Assembly (NCBI RefSeq): GCF_018596315.1
Contig: NZ_JAHEAG010000034.1
Coordinates: 1-64,000 of the forward strand
Source: Bradyrhizobium sp. SRL28
GTDB lineage: Bacteria > Pseudomonadota > Alphaproteobacteria > Rhizobiales > Xanthobacteraceae
Reading direction: 5' to 3'
Length of the DNA stretch: 64,000 nt
Positions 8,534-17,043 of the stretch are shown here, piece after piece. The translations under genes were made by a program, and so were the position numbers. The notes below the pieces were generated by a model, which was given only the letters and a program-made list of their open reading frames with translations, made no database searches and had not been told where the DNA came from. Numbering within the stretch: position 1 is the stretch's first letter; each line of letters begins with the position of its first letter.

Positions 8534-10084
8534 GTGGAACCGATTAACGCACGCTCGATGTTCGACTCCGCGGCAACGGCCGCGATAGCCGCTACCGCCG
8601 ATCGCCCGTCGATCGAACGGCGCCGCAGACTTACCCCGGCCGCCCTTGCCGTCAGCAACCAGAAAGTCGGCCGCGCCTATTCGCCGATCGTGATCGCAGG
8701 CGCGGTTCGCGTCATCGATTTTTCGATGCTGAGCGCGATCGGTATCGCGCTCTATTTCGGATATGTCGTCCCCCTCAGGGGCTTTTCCTGGGAATTTCTC
8801 GCGGCGATCTTCGGCGTGGCCGCAACGGCCGTGATCTGCTTCCAGGCCGCCGATATCTACCAGGTGCAGCTATTCCGCGGCCACCTTCGCCAGATGACCC
8901 GGATGGCTTCATCCTGGACATTCGTGTTTCTGCTGTTCATCGGCGCATCCTTCATCGTCAAGCTCGGCAGCGAAATTTCGCGGCTCTGGCTCACGGCGTT
9001 TTTCTTCGCCGGCCTCGCGGCGCTGGTGACCGGGCGGGTGTTGTTGCGCTCACTGGTACGTAGTTGGGCCCGTCAAGGCCGGCTCGATCGCCGCACCATC
9101 ATCGTGGGCGCCGACCAGAACGGCGAGCAGCTCGTCCAGGCGCTCAAGACCCAGGATGATTCCGATATCAAGGTGCTCGGTGTATTCGACGACCGCAACG
9201 ACGACCGCGCGATGGATACCTGCGCCGGCAGTCCCAAGCTCGGCAAGGTCGACGACATCGTCGAACTGGCGCGCCGCACCCGCATCGACCTCGTGCTGTT
9301 CGCGCTGCCGATCTCGGCCGAGACGCGCATTCTGGAGATGCTGAAGAAACTGTGGGTGCTGCCGGTGGATATCCGCCTCTCGGCCCATACCAACAAGCTG
9401 CGCTTCCGTCCCCGCTCCTATTCCTATGTCGGCGAGGTGCCCACCCTCGACGTGTTCGAGGCGCCGATCACCGACTGGGACCTGGTGATGAAGTGGCTGT
9501 TCGACCACGTCGTCGGCTTCGTGATCCTGGTGCTGGCATTGCCGGTGATGGGTCTGGTCGCGCTTGCGGTCAAGCTCGACAGCCCCGGGCCGGTGCTGTT
9601 CCGCCAGAAGCGGTTCGGCTTCAACAACGAGCGCATCGACGTCTTCAAGTTTCGCTCGATGTACCACCATCAGGCCGATCCGACCGCCTCCAAGGTCGTG
9701 ACCAAAAACGATCCCCGCGTCACCCGCGTCGGCCGCTTCATCCGCAAGACCAGCCTCGACGAACTGCCGCAGCTCTTCAATGTGGTGTTCAAGAGCAACC
9801 TCTCGCTGGTCGGCCCCCGTCCCCACGCCGTGCAGGGCAAGTTGCAGAGCCGACTGTTCGACGAAGCCGTCGACGGCTATTTCGCGCGCCACCGCGTCAA
9901 GCCGGGGATCACCGGCTGGGCGCAGATCAACGGCTGGCGCGGCGAAGTCGATACCGACGAGAAGATCCAGAAGCGCGTCGAGTTCGATCTCTATTACATC
10001 GAGAACTGGTCGGTGCTGTTCGACCTCTACATTCTGCTCAAGACGCCGCTGGCGCTGATGACCAAGAGCGAGAACGCGTATTGA
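8534..10084 (+). CDS. Undecaprenyl-phosphate glucose-1-phosphate transferase (GumD/ExoY/WcaJ type)
   Basis: A 516-residue polyprenyl-phosphate hexose-1-phosphate transferase, the enzyme that starts exopolysaccharide repeat-unit assembly. The N-terminal half has four TM helices and a CoA-binding-like domain (TIIVGADQNGEQLVQAL). The C-terminal bacterial sugar transferase domain contains KLDSPGPVLFRQKRFG, FKFRSM, TSLDELPQLFNV and SLVGPRPHAV, all hallmarks of the family, and ends with GITGWAQINGWRGE. I prefer the GTG start (GTG GAA CCG); a TTG 27 codons upstream would add a non-hydrophobic tail unlike the family. It is followed by a palindromic repeat and the polymerase-like gene. Confidence 0.87.
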   Translation: MEPINARSMFDSAATAAIAATADRPSIERRRRLTPAALAVSNQKVGRAYSPIVIAGAVRVIDFSMLSAIGIALYFGYVVPLRGFSWEFLAAIFGVAATAVICFQAADIYQVQLFRGHLRQMTRMASSWTFVFLLFIGASFIVKLGSEISRLWLTAFFFAGLAALVTGRVLLRSLVRSWARQGRLDRRTIIVGADQNGEQLVQALKTQDDSDIKVLGVFDDRNDDRAMDTCAGSPKLGKVDDIVELARRTRIDLVLFALPISAETRILEMLKKLWVLPVDIRLSAHTNKLRFRPRSYSYVGEVPTLDVFEAPITDWDLVMKWLFDHVVGFVILVLALPVMGLVALAVKLDSPGPVLFRQKRFGFNNERIDVFKFRSMYHHQADPTASKVVTKNDPRVTRVGRFIRKTSLDELPQLFNVVFKSNLSLVGPRPHAVQGKLQSRLFDEAVDGYFARHRVKPGITGWAQINGWRGEVDTDEKIQKRVEFDLYYIENWSVLFDLYILLKTPLALMTKSENAY

Positions 10085-10100
10085 TTTGAGGAATAGCGGC

Positions 10101-10184
10101 CGTCATTGCGAGCGGAGCGAAGCAATCCATCTCGCGGCGTGGGACAGGTGGATTGCTTCGTCGCTATCGCTCCTCGCAATGACG
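10101..10184. repeat. Palindromic intergenic repeat, family B (copy 1)
   Basis: An inverted repeat with outer arms CGTCATTGCGAGC and CTCGCAATGACGG and inner arms GAAGCAATCCA / TGGATTGCTTCG. It lies between the initiating transferase and the polymerase gene, inside a same-strand gene series, so it may be transcribed and act as a processing or attenuation hairpin. Other copies are at 12795-12878, 38077-38156 and a short form at 61759-61788. Confidence 0.85.
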
Positions 10185-10224
10185 GGGTTGCTACTGTTGT
10201 TTTGTTGAGTTGCGTGAGTGTGTA

Positions 10225-11478
10225 ATGGCGTATGCGGCGACAGCCGGGGGCTCCCTACCATCGATGACGGCCGCGCCAGGCGTGCTTGCCTTGCAACGCG
10301 CGCTGGTCTGGCTTGTCGGCGCGTCCGGCGCGATCGTCTTCATCGAACCCTCGCCCTATGAGCTGGCAACGCTTGCCGCCTCGCTGGTGTTCTTTGCAAC
10401 GGGGTTACGGATGCGGCTGGTGTTCATACCGCTGCTGCTGCTCCTGTTCCTGCTTAACCTCGGTTACAGCATCGCCGCGGTCGCGGTGATGGACCGGCCC
10501 AACGTTCCGAACTGGATCGCAACCTCTTGGTATATGGCGGTCACGGTCATCTTCTTCGCGATGGTCATTTCCGAGGACACCGCGGCGCGGCTCGACATGC
10601 TCCGGCGCGGCCTCGTCGTCGGTGCGCTGATTGCGGCGCTCGCCGGCATCGCGGGTTACTTCAATCTCGTCCCCGGCGGGCGTGACCTGCTGACGCTGTA
10701 TGATCGCGCCCGCGGCACCTTCAAGGACCCCAATGTGTTCGGTGCGTTCCTGATCCTGCCGGCGCTGCTCGCCCTGCAAAGCGTTGTCTCGGACAAGTTC
10801 GGCAAGGCGTTCCGCAGCGCGATCGCCTTCGGCATCATATCGCTGGCAATCCTGTTGGCATTTTCGCGCGCCGCGTGGGGCGTGCTGGTGCTGACCTCCG
10901 CGTTGATGCTGGTGCTGATGGTGCTGACGAGCCGCTCGCAGGCGCAGCGTTCACGCATCATCGTGATGGCGCTCGTTACCGTCGTGCTGGCGGCGGCGCT
11001 GGTCGCAGTGCTGCTGTCGTTCGATTCGATCGCGCAGCTGTTCAAGCAGCGCGCCAGCTTCGACCAGAGCTATGACTCAGGCCGCTTCGGCCGTTTCGGC
11101 CGGCATATTCTCGGCGCCGAAATGGCACTTGGGCTGCCGTTCGGCATCGGGCCGCTGCAATTCAACCGCTTCTTTCCCGAAGACACCCACAATTCCTATT
11201 TGAACGCGTTCATGTCGGGCGGCTGGCTGTCCGGTGTCTGTTATCCCGCGCTGGTCTTCGTCACCGTGCTGACGAGCCTCCGCTATGTGTTCGTCCGCGT
11301 ACCCTGGCAGCCGACGTATCTCGCGATCTTCGCAGCTTTCCTCGGCACCGTCGGCGAGAGCTTCATCATCGATACCGACCATTGGCGGCACTTCTGGCTG
11401 ATGCTGGGCACAATGTGGGGCATGTTCGTCGCCGCCGAACGGTGGAGGGCTGGCAGTCCGCTTCCCCGCGCCCCATAG
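10225..11478 (+). CDS. Wzy/O-antigen-ligase family polysaccharide polymerase
   Basis: A 417-residue integral membrane protein with about ten TM helices. It shows the O-antigen ligase/polymerase fold: GTFKDPNVFGAFLILPALL in the middle, FSRAAWGVL, then a large periplasmic loop with SGRFGRFGRHILGAEMALGL and DTHNSYLNAFMSGGW. It would polymerise repeat units at the periplasmic face, working with the GumC-like copolymerase. An ATG was chosen over a TTG five codons upstream. No Wzx flippase is visible in this window, so the pathway is incomplete here. Confidence 0.82.
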   Translation: MAYAATAGGSLPSMTAAPGVLALQRALVWLVGASGAIVFIEPSPYELATLAASLVFFATGLRMRLVFIPLLLLLFLLNLGYSIAAVAVMDRPNVPNWIATSWYMAVTVIFFAMVISEDTAARLDMLRRGLVVGALIAALAGIAGYFNLVPGGRDLLTLYDRARGTFKDPNVFGAFLILPALLALQSVVSDKFGKAFRSAIAFGIISLAILLAFSRAAWGVLVLTSALMLVLMVLTSRSQAQRSRIIVMALVTVVLAAALVAVLLSFDSIAQLFKQRASFDQSYDSGRFGRFGRHILGAEMALGLPFGIGPLQFNRFFPEDTHNSYLNAFMSGGWLSGVCYPALVFVTVLTSLRYVFVRVPWQPTYLAIFAAFLGTVGESFIIDTDHWRHFWLMLGTMWGMFVAAERWRAGSPLPRAP

Positions 11479-11499
11479 CTTGCCGGGGAACGCGATCTC

Positions 11500-11586
11500 G
11501 TAGGGTGGGCAAAGCAAAGCGTGCCCACCCTAGATGCCGACGATTTCTGAGAGATGGTGGGCACGCTGCGCTTTGCCCACCCTACG
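11500..11586. repeat. Palindromic intergenic repeat, family A (copy 2)
   Basis: Same design as the 2.5-kb copy: GTAGGGTGGGCAAAG at the left and CTTTGCCCACCCTACG at the right, with each arm itself containing a small TGGGCA/TGCCCA palindrome. It again separates two convergent genes, the polymerase gene and the saccharopine-dehydrogenase-like gene, which supports a shared terminator role. Confidence 0.85.
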
Positions 11587-11595
11587 ATTCTGTGA

Positions 11596-12774
11596 CTACT
11601 TCTCCACCGTGAACGTCAATCCGGCATGATCGACCAGCCGCTTGATCAGCTTGTGCTGCATCGCGGCCCCCGGCGTCCAGATGCCAGCGGGAACATCCGG
11701 CGTGTCGCGCAGCAGGCAGATCGCGCATTCCGAAATCATCTTCGACGTCGAGCCGTAGCCGGGATCGCGATCGCCCTTCACCGCCGCGCGGACCTGACGG
11801 CCATCGGGCGCGATGGCGACATAGAGCAGATCATAGAGGCCGTTCTCGCGCTCTTCCTTGGACGGTCCTTCGCCCGGCTTGGGCGCACCGGGGCCGGTCT
11901 TTTCGGTGTTTGCGGCCATCACCAGCTTGGCGTTGGCCTCGCCCTTCTCGCCGGCACCCGTCAGCACCATTTCGTCGTAGACGAACTCCTTCCCGTACGG
12001 AAAGCCCATCAGCATGTTCGAGCGATGGATGTTGCGCGTGTTGATGAGCGCCATCATGAACGGCGCGGCCCAGGACTGCAGGTCTTCCTCGTAGGCCGGC
12101 TTGCTGCCCGGCGGCTGCTTCGGCCCCTTGAACCCGGGCGTCAGCGCGAACGCATCCTTCAGAATCGCAACAAGGCTGAGATCCTTGGCGACCGCATCGA
12201 AGGTCGCCTTGGCGCTCGCGGCGGTGCCGCCCGACAGGGTGCCGCGCATGTCGCGCACACGGCCCTTGACGCGCAAAGCCGGCGTGCCGAACTCCCGCTT
12301 GGCCTCCTCCTGCACATAGAAGGCGCCGAGCTCGAACGGCACCGAGTCGAACCCGCACGAAAACACGATGCGCGCGCCGCTCGCTTTCGCCGCAGCTTCA
12401 TGCTTGTCGATCATCTCCCGCATCCACAGCGGCTCGCCGCAGAGATCGAAATAATCGGTGCCCGAGGCTACGCAGGCCGCAAGCAGCTCGTTGCCGTAGA
12501 ACTGATACGGGCCGACCGTGCTGATCACGGATTTCGTCTGATCCACCATCGCCTTCAACGAGGCGGGATCGGAAGCATCGGCCACGATCAGCGGCGTATC
12601 TGCGGGTGCGCCGATCGCATCGCGAACGGAGACGAGCTTGTCCTTGCTGCGCCCGGCCATCGCCCATTTCAGGCTGGCGTCGCCCTTGTACTGCGCGGCG
12701 AGATATTCGGCGACGAGTTGGCCGGTGAAGCCGGTGGCGCCGTAGACGACGATGTCGAATTTCGACGAAGACAT
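11596..12774 (-). CDS. Saccharopine dehydrogenase-like / trans-acting enoyl reductase family protein
   Basis: A 392-residue NAD(P)-binding protein. The N-terminal Rossmann motif is VVYGATGFTGQLVAEYLA, followed by AGRSKDKL and VISTVGPYQFYGNELLAACV, matching the saccharopine dehydrogenase NADP-binding family that includes mycobacterial enoyl reductases. The C-terminal half contains GFDSVPFELGAF and a GTLSGGTAAS segment. True saccharopine dehydrogenase activity is unlikely; the substrate is probably lipid-like, but this is inference. It has its own gene unit, converging on the polysaccharide polymerase gene. Confidence 0.8.
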   Translation of the reverse strand: MSSSKFDIVVYGATGFTGQLVAEYLAAQYKGDASLKWAMAGRSKDKLVSVRDAIGAPADTPLIVADASDPASLKAMVDQTKSVISTVGPYQFYGNELLAACVASGTDYFDLCGEPLWMREMIDKHEAAAKASGARIVFSCGFDSVPFELGAFYVQEEAKREFGTPALRVKGRVRDMRGTLSGGTAASAKATFDAVAKDLSLVAILKDAFALTPGFKGPKQPPGSKPAYEEDLQSWAAPFMMALINTRNIHRSNMLMGFPYGKEFVYDEMVLTGAGEKGEANAKLVMAANTEKTGPGAPKPGEGPSKEERENGLYDLLYVAIAPDGRQVRAAVKGDRDPGYGSTSKMISECAICLLRDTPDVPAGIWTPGAAMQHKLIKRLVDHAGLTFTVEK

Positions 12775-12794
12775 ATTCGATTTTCCCTAAGACT

Positions 12795-12878
12795 CGTCAT
12801 TGCGAGAAGCGAAGCGACGAAGCAATCCATCTCTCCTCTTGCTGCGGCATGGATTGCTTCGCTTCGCTCGCAATGACG
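12795..12878. repeat. Palindromic intergenic repeat, family B (copy 2)
   Basis: Arms CGTCATTGCGAG / CTCGCAATGACGG and GAAGCAATCCAT / ATGGATTGCTTC surround a short centre rich in CTC. It lies between two genes of the same strand (DUF169 upstream, saccharopine-like downstream) and nearly fills the gap, so readthrough RNA would contain a strong hairpin. Confidence 0.85.
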
Positions 12879-12900
12879 GTTTCCTCTTGCTTTCGCAAGC

Positions 12901-13683
12901 CTATTTCTTCGCGTAGGACACGCCCATGCCGGCGCGCACATCCGCCTGAATACCATAGGGCGCGATCGGGTAACGCAGGCCATTCTTTGCAAGCTGCTTC
13001 ATCCCGACAATGGCCTTGGCAAGATGCTCGGGCTTGAGCGCCATCAGCATCTCCTCGTCGGGCACGCCGCCATAGCGCCGCTCGGCAAAGCACGGCAGCG
13101 ACAGGCTCGGCTCGCCGGTCTTGAGCGCCCTGCCCCAGGAATCGGCGCAGGCGGTCTCGCCGACCACGCCCCATTCGAATTTCTTGTAGCCGGTATATTG
13201 CAGGCCGTTGATGAGAATGATCATCTGTCCGGGCGTGGCGTAGACCAGACAAATATCCGGCGGATTGAGCCGGCCGCTGGTGAGCGGACTCACCGCCATC
13301 GCCTGATATTGACCATGAGGCACGACGTCGAGCGCCTCCTGGCGCTTGCGCGCGTCCTCGGCCGTGCCATGCCAGACGCCGACATAGTTTTCCCCGGCGA
13401 GAAACTTTTCGTCCTGCGGCGCCAGCCCGATCACGGCGCGGCACTGCGCGCCGACGAGATCGTCACCGGTGATGCCGACGGTCCAGCCGAGCCGCGAGGC
13501 CATGCTGACGATCTGGTCGGTGGTATGCACCGCCGAGGGACGGCGGATTTTCGGGATCGCGGCCATCTCCTCGACGCGGGCAAACATCTTGATGCCGATC
13601 ACGGTGGTCTTCAGGCGAAGCAGGCTGTTGAGGTCGGCCACCATACCAGCCAAATCGAGCGCTTCCGGCGTCTGCTGTTGCAT
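12901..13683 (-). CDS. DUF169 family protein
   Basis: A 260-residue soluble protein matching the DUF169 pattern: an N-terminal segment LKTTVIGIKMF, a central DLVGAQCRAVIGL with a conserved Cys, and a later INGLQYTGYKKFEWGVVGETACADSW with another. Members are often found near metal or aromatic metabolism genes but have no proven activity. The start was set at the ATG preceded by GGGAG eight bases upstream; an extension of ten codons to an earlier start is less likely. No operon partner is evident. Confidence 0.7.
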   Translation of the reverse strand: MQQQTPEALDLAGMVADLNSLLRLKTTVIGIKMFARVEEMAAIPKIRRPSAVHTTDQIVSMASRLGWTVGITGDDLVGAQCRAVIGLAPQDEKFLAGENYVGVWHGTAEDARKRQEALDVVPHGQYQAMAVSPLTSGRLNPPDICLVYATPGQMIILINGLQYTGYKKFEWGVVGETACADSWGRALKTGEPSLSLPCFAERRYGGVPDEEMLMALKPEHLAKAIVGMKQLAKNGLRYPIAPYGIQADVRAGMGVSYAKK

Positions 13684-13752
13684 GGCGTAAACTCCCAATC
13701 GGCGCCTGAACAAGCGCGTTGCTTCGATTGTAGCGCGGATGCCTATCCGCTT

Positions 13753-14559
13753 CTACTTCGCCGCCACCGGACCCGGCAGCAACTGATCGATCTTGCCGGT
13801 GGCCCGGTACGCAATGAGGCCCATCCATTCGCGTATCGCGAGGTCGGTCCGCGCCAGCCCTTCGACGGTGACGTTTGAAAGCGTCATCAGATCGTCGCTT
13901 CCGCCGACCCGCCAATCGACGGGATGGGGCTCAACCGCAAATCCCGCTTTTCGGAACAAGCCGACCGATCGCGGCATATGAAAGGCCGACGTCACCAGCA
14001 CCCATCGTTCGCCGTCCTTCGGCGCGACCAGCGCCTTCGAGAACTCGGCGTTCTCCTGCGTGTTGCGCGATTGCCGTTCCATGATCAGCCGCGATTTGTC
14101 GACGCCGAGGCTTTCGAAGATGGCGCCGGCGAAATCGGCCTCCCTGGCATCGTTCGAGATGAGGTTCGCGCTGCCGCCGGAGAAAACCACGCGCGCGTTT
14201 GGATATCGCCTCGCCAGCGCGGCGGCAGCAATGATCCGGTCCGGCGCGCTTCGAACCACCGGCGTGCCATGCGCGGCCGAAAGATCGGCTTCGATCGATG
14301 CGCCGAGAACAATGATGCCATCAGGCGCGCCACGCGCCGCGTCCCATGGCGGAAAGCGCTGCTCCAGGGGATAGAGCAAAGCCTTGCCGAGTGGCGACAG
14401 TCCGCAGATCACGAGAAGCAGCACGGCCGCTATCACGAGCTTGCGGCCGAGCGATGCAAAGCGCGTCACCATCAGAATGGCGCCGACGAACCCGATGGCA
14501 ATCAGAAAATTCGTCGGCAACAGCAGGTAGCCGAGCGTTTTGGACAGAACAAAAAACAA
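13753..14559 (-). CDS. YdcF/ElyC-family (DUF218) envelope protein
   Basis: A 268-residue inner-membrane protein. Two hydrophobic helices at about 8-32 and 38-55 precede a periplasmic DUF218 domain with the family signatures DGIIVLGASIEAD, RIIAAAALARRYPNARVVFSGG, SRNTQENAEF and VLVTSAFHMPRSVGLFRKAG. E. coli relatives (ElyC, SanA, YdcF) affect cell-envelope integrity and lipid-carrier use. The start is a TTG with AGAGG about six bases upstream. It is divergent from the formamidase gene, the two starts lying 68 bases apart. Confidence 0.85.
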   Translation of the reverse strand: MFFVLSKTLGYLLLPTNFLIAIGFVGAILMVTRFASLGRKLVIAAVLLLVICGLSPLGKALLYPLEQRFPPWDAARGAPDGIIVLGASIEADLSAAHGTPVVRSAPDRIIAAAALARRYPNARVVFSGGSANLISNDAREADFAGAIFESLGVDKSRLIMERQSRNTQENAEFSKALVAPKDGERWVLVTSAFHMPRSVGLFRKAGFAVEPHPVDWRVGGSDDLMTLSNVTVEGLARTDLAIREWMGLIAYRATGKIDQLLPGPVAAK

Positions 14560-14626
14560 GGGAAGCCTCTGACAATGTCTGGTACAGCGTCATACGACGC
14601 CATTGCAGCAACCAAAAGCCCTCCTC

Positions 14627-15568
14627 ATGCCCCATCATCACCTGCATTCCAGCCCCGAAACCTGCCACTGGGGCTTCTTTGACGCGAAACTGAAGCCCGT
14701 CTTGACCATCGCCAGCGGCGATGAGGTCACCATCGATACCATCAGCGGCGGCCCGGAGGTGGTGCCGGACCGCAGCCAGTTTCATGTTCCGCCCGAACTC
14801 GACGAGGTGCATGCAAGATGCGAGCGGTTGCTGCAGGGCCATATCTTGACCGGTCCGGTCGCGATCGAGGGCGCCCAACCGGGCGACGTGCTGGAAGTCG
14901 AGATTCTCGATGTCAGGCTTAGGCAGGACTGGGGCTGGAATCTGATCCGGCCGCTGTCAGGCACCCTGCCCGACGATTTTCACCAAACGCGCATCCTCAA
15001 CATTCCGCTCGACCGTGAACGTATGGTGGGCCGGATGCCGTGGGGCCTCGACCTGCCGCTTAAGCCGTTCTTCGGCGTGATGGGCGTGGCGCCGCCGCCC
15101 GCGTGGGGCCGCATCACCTCGCTGATCCCGCGCGCCATGGGTGGCAACCTCGACAACAAGGAATTGGACGCCGGCGCCAAACTCTATCTGCCGGTGTTCG
15201 TGCCGGGCGCGCTGTTCTCCTGCGGCGACGGCCACGGCGTGCAGGGCGACGGCGAGGTTTGCGTCACCGCAATCGAGACCGCGCTGCAGGGCCGCTTCCG
15301 CCTGACCTTGCGCAAGGATCTGCAACTCACCTATCCGCGCGCGGAAACGGCGGATCATTACATGACGATGGCGATGGATCCTGATCTCGATCAATGCGTG
15401 GTGCGCGCGTTGCGCGACATGATCGTGCTGCTCGGCGAGAAGCGCAATCTGTCACGCGAGGACGCCTACACGCTGTGCAGCCTCGCCGCCGACCTGCGCG
15501 TGACGCAAACCGTCAACGGCTCCAAGGGTATTCACTGCATGATCGCGAAGGCGGTCGTGCACGGCTGA
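14627..15568 (+). CDS. Acetamidase/formamidase family protein
   Basis: A 313-residue cytoplasmic amidohydrolase of the FmdA/AmdA family, which releases ammonia from formamide or short amides. Family phrases visible: HHHLHSSPETCHWGFFDA at the N-terminus, GPVAIEGAQPGDVLEVEIL, the FFGVMGVAP region, and the metal/active-site segment FSCGDGHGVQGDGEVCVTAIE. Length is typical of the short alphaproteobacterial type. The ATG before PHHHLHSS was chosen over a TTG eight codons upstream. It stands alone and converges on the small GrlR-like gene. Confidence 0.85.
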   Translation: MPHHHLHSSPETCHWGFFDAKLKPVLTIASGDEVTIDTISGGPEVVPDRSQFHVPPELDEVHARCERLLQGHILTGPVAIEGAQPGDVLEVEILDVRLRQDWGWNLIRPLSGTLPDDFHQTRILNIPLDRERMVGRMPWGLDLPLKPFFGVMGVAPPPAWGRITSLIPRAMGGNLDNKELDAGAKLYLPVFVPGALFSCGDGHGVQGDGEVCVTAIETALQGRFRLTLRKDLQLTYPRAETADHYMTMAMDPDLDQCVVRALRDMIVLLGEKRNLSREDAYTLCSLAADLRVTQTVNGSKGIHCMIAKAVVHG

Positions 15569-15576
15569 CGCCGCTC

Positions 15577-15924
15577 TCAAAACTCCGAACGCAGCTGCAG
15601 CCTGGCGTGAAACACCACGCTGGTCTTACCGACCAGCGCCGTTCCATTCACTTCCGCCGCGTCGGCGAAATAGGCGCCGGTAAAGCCGCAGGTGACTTCA
15701 CGCCCGCCGAACAGCGGCCGGCTGCCGACCGACTTCGTGTGCTCGGTGGTGATCAATTCGCCGCGCCATTTGCCGTGGTCGGCGCGATAGGAGCCCGTGT
15801 AATAGAAATATGAGTCACCGCCGGCGATCTTGCCGTCGTGCAGCACGATCACGCCGTTGGCGCGGCCATGTCCGCCGTCCGTCATCTCGATCTGAATGGT
15901 GTAGAGACCGTTCGTTACCGTCAT
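15577..15924 (-). CDS. GrlR-like small regulatory-fold protein
   Basis: A 115-residue protein resembling the GrlR family: the opening NGLYTIQIEM, then GVIVLHDGKIAGGDSYFYYTGSY, which matches the GGDS-x-YYTG pattern of that beta-barrel fold. GrlR in enteropathogens represses the LEE type III secretion regulator, but members occur widely in rhizobia without that locus, so the role here is open. No type III genes are in the window. The ATG before TVTNGLY was chosen; an upstream extension lacks family residues. Confidence 0.6.
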   Translation of the reverse strand: MTVTNGLYTIQIEMTDGGHGRANGVIVLHDGKIAGGDSYFYYTGSYRADHGKWRGELITTEHTKSVGSRPLFGGREVTCGFTGAYFADAAEVNGTALVGKTSVVFHARLQLRSEF

Positions 15925-16212
15925 TGCGCCCTTGCCGCCGTCCCCGACATCATCGGCATTCCCTGCAGCGCGAGGCAATTAGGAAAATAGACGCGGCTGG
16001 ATCGTTTCGCCGCGGCGGTGAACGCTGCCCAAGGCCTTCCGGGAGCTCCGCTCAACAGGCGTGTAGCCAATTCACAGACCCAGCCTCCGATTTTTAACCG
16101 CTTTTTCAAACGGATAGAAGGCTATCCACAAGTCATTTGACTCATGTGTGCAAAACTAAATAGAGTCGAAATAGTAACTTTTCAGTACACCTTTTAAAAG
16201 TTAGCGTTCCCC
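15925..16212. other. AT-rich intergenic region before two regulatory genes
   Basis: About 290 bases without a gene. It holds a small hairpin (GGATAG-AAG-CTATCC type) near 16112-16127, a TTGACT -35-like hexamer near 16137 with AT-rich sequence downstream, and arms AACTTTT / AAAAGTT just before the next ATG. This is the likely promoter of the 66-residue protein and possibly gcrA. Confidence 0.4.
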
Positions 16213-16413
16213 ATGGCTACAGAAAAAGCCGAAACCGACCGCGTTCCCGTTACGTTGGCGCTCTCGACCATCAACTATCTCGAAAGACTGGTGAGACAGG
16301 GCACCCACGGCACCAGCGTTCCCGGCGTCGCAAGAACTTTGATCGAGGAAGGCATTCGGCTCGCCATCAAGGACGGGCTGCTTGCGATCCGCGACAACGG
16401 CAAGGCGTCCTGA
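16213..16413 (+). CDS. Small ribbon-helix-helix-like hypothetical protein
   Basis: A 66-residue protein (VPVTLALSTINYLERLVRQG, then TLIEEGIRLAIKDGLL). The beta-then-two-helix pattern with a central turn recalls ribbon-helix-helix DNA-binding proteins, but I cannot assign it firmly. It lies about 50 bases before gcrA on the same strand and shares the AT-rich promoter region. No clear ribosome site precedes the ATG. Confidence 0.55.
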   Translation: MATEKAETDRVPVTLALSTINYLERLVRQGTHGTSVPGVARTLIEEGIRLAIKDGLLAIRDNGKAS

Positions 16414-16463
16414 CGGGAATTTTCGGAACGCGGCGGTTCACACAGAATGTGGAACCGAGAAAC

Positions 16464-16934
16464 ATGCTTACGCATCTACCGACCTGGACTACCGATCGCG
16501 TCGAACTCTTGAAGAGCCATTTTGAGGCCGGCCTGACTTGCCGCGAGATCGCAGCCAGCATCGGGGTCAGCCGCAACGCGGTGATCGGCAAACTTGCCCG
16601 CCTCCAGTTGACGCGCGGCCCGGCCCGTGCCGAACCGCGCCCGACCAAGGCCGCCCGAGAGCGCACCAGGAAATCGATTCCCAGGCTGCAGTATCAAATC
16701 CTGCAGGCCGTCTACGAAAGCGCACCGCCGCTCCAGGAGGAGCCGATCGCAAGCGAACGCCGCTGCTCGCTGTTCGAACTCAGCGACAAACGGTGCCGCT
16801 GGCCGATCAGCACGCCCGGCGCCGAGGATTTCTGCTTTTGCGGCAACACGCCGGTTGAAGGCATGCCCTATTGCTCGGGCCACCACCGCCTCGCCTATCG
16901 TCCGGGCTCGCGCCAGCGCGTTGTGCGCGGATAA
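16464..16934 (+). CDS. gcrA: GcrA-family cell cycle regulator
   Basis: A 156-residue DNA-binding protein. The N-terminal helix-turn-helix reads WTTDRVELLKSHFEAGLTCR and AASIGVSRNAVIGKLARL, characteristic of GcrA. The C-terminal domain has the conserved cysteine/histidine pattern CSLFEL..KRCRWPI, FCFCGN, YCSGHH that in GcrA contacts sigma-70. In Caulobacter GcrA activates cell-cycle genes at CcrM-methylated promoters. The middle is a basic variable linker. Alphaproteobacteria can carry more than one paralogue, so this could be a GcrA-like protein rather than the essential copy. ATG chosen; a GTG five codons earlier is possible. Confidence 0.85.
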   Translation: MLTHLPTWTTDRVELLKSHFEAGLTCREIAASIGVSRNAVIGKLARLQLTRGPARAEPRPTKAARERTRKSIPRLQYQILQAVYESAPPLQEEPIASERRCSLFELSDKRCRWPISTPGAEDFCFCGNTPVEGMPYCSGHHRLAYRPGSRQRVVRG

Positions 16935-17008
16935 CGCAATCGCGCTTTCGGGCGAGCCCTCGCCGGTAATCCGGGGTGGATTGAGAAAACGCGTCAACAA
17001 AGAGGAGC

Positions 17009-17038
17009 CGCGGTTCTGATTCAAAAATCAGAACCGCG
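17009..17038. terminator. Hairpin between convergent gcrA and SDR genes
   Basis: A perfect 13-bp stem (CGCGGTTCTGATT / AATCAGAACCGCG) with a CAAA loop. It sits six bases from the SDR stop codon and 75 bases after gcrA. It lacks a long T-run on either strand, so it may be a bidirectional terminator or a 3'-end stabiliser. Confidence 0.6.
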
Positions 17039-17043
17039 AGACT

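Noticed and set aside
16449..16463. GTG start for gcrA five codons upstream
   Set aside because: The family usually begins close to the HTH; the ATG gives the canonical N-terminus, although the GTG cannot be excluded.
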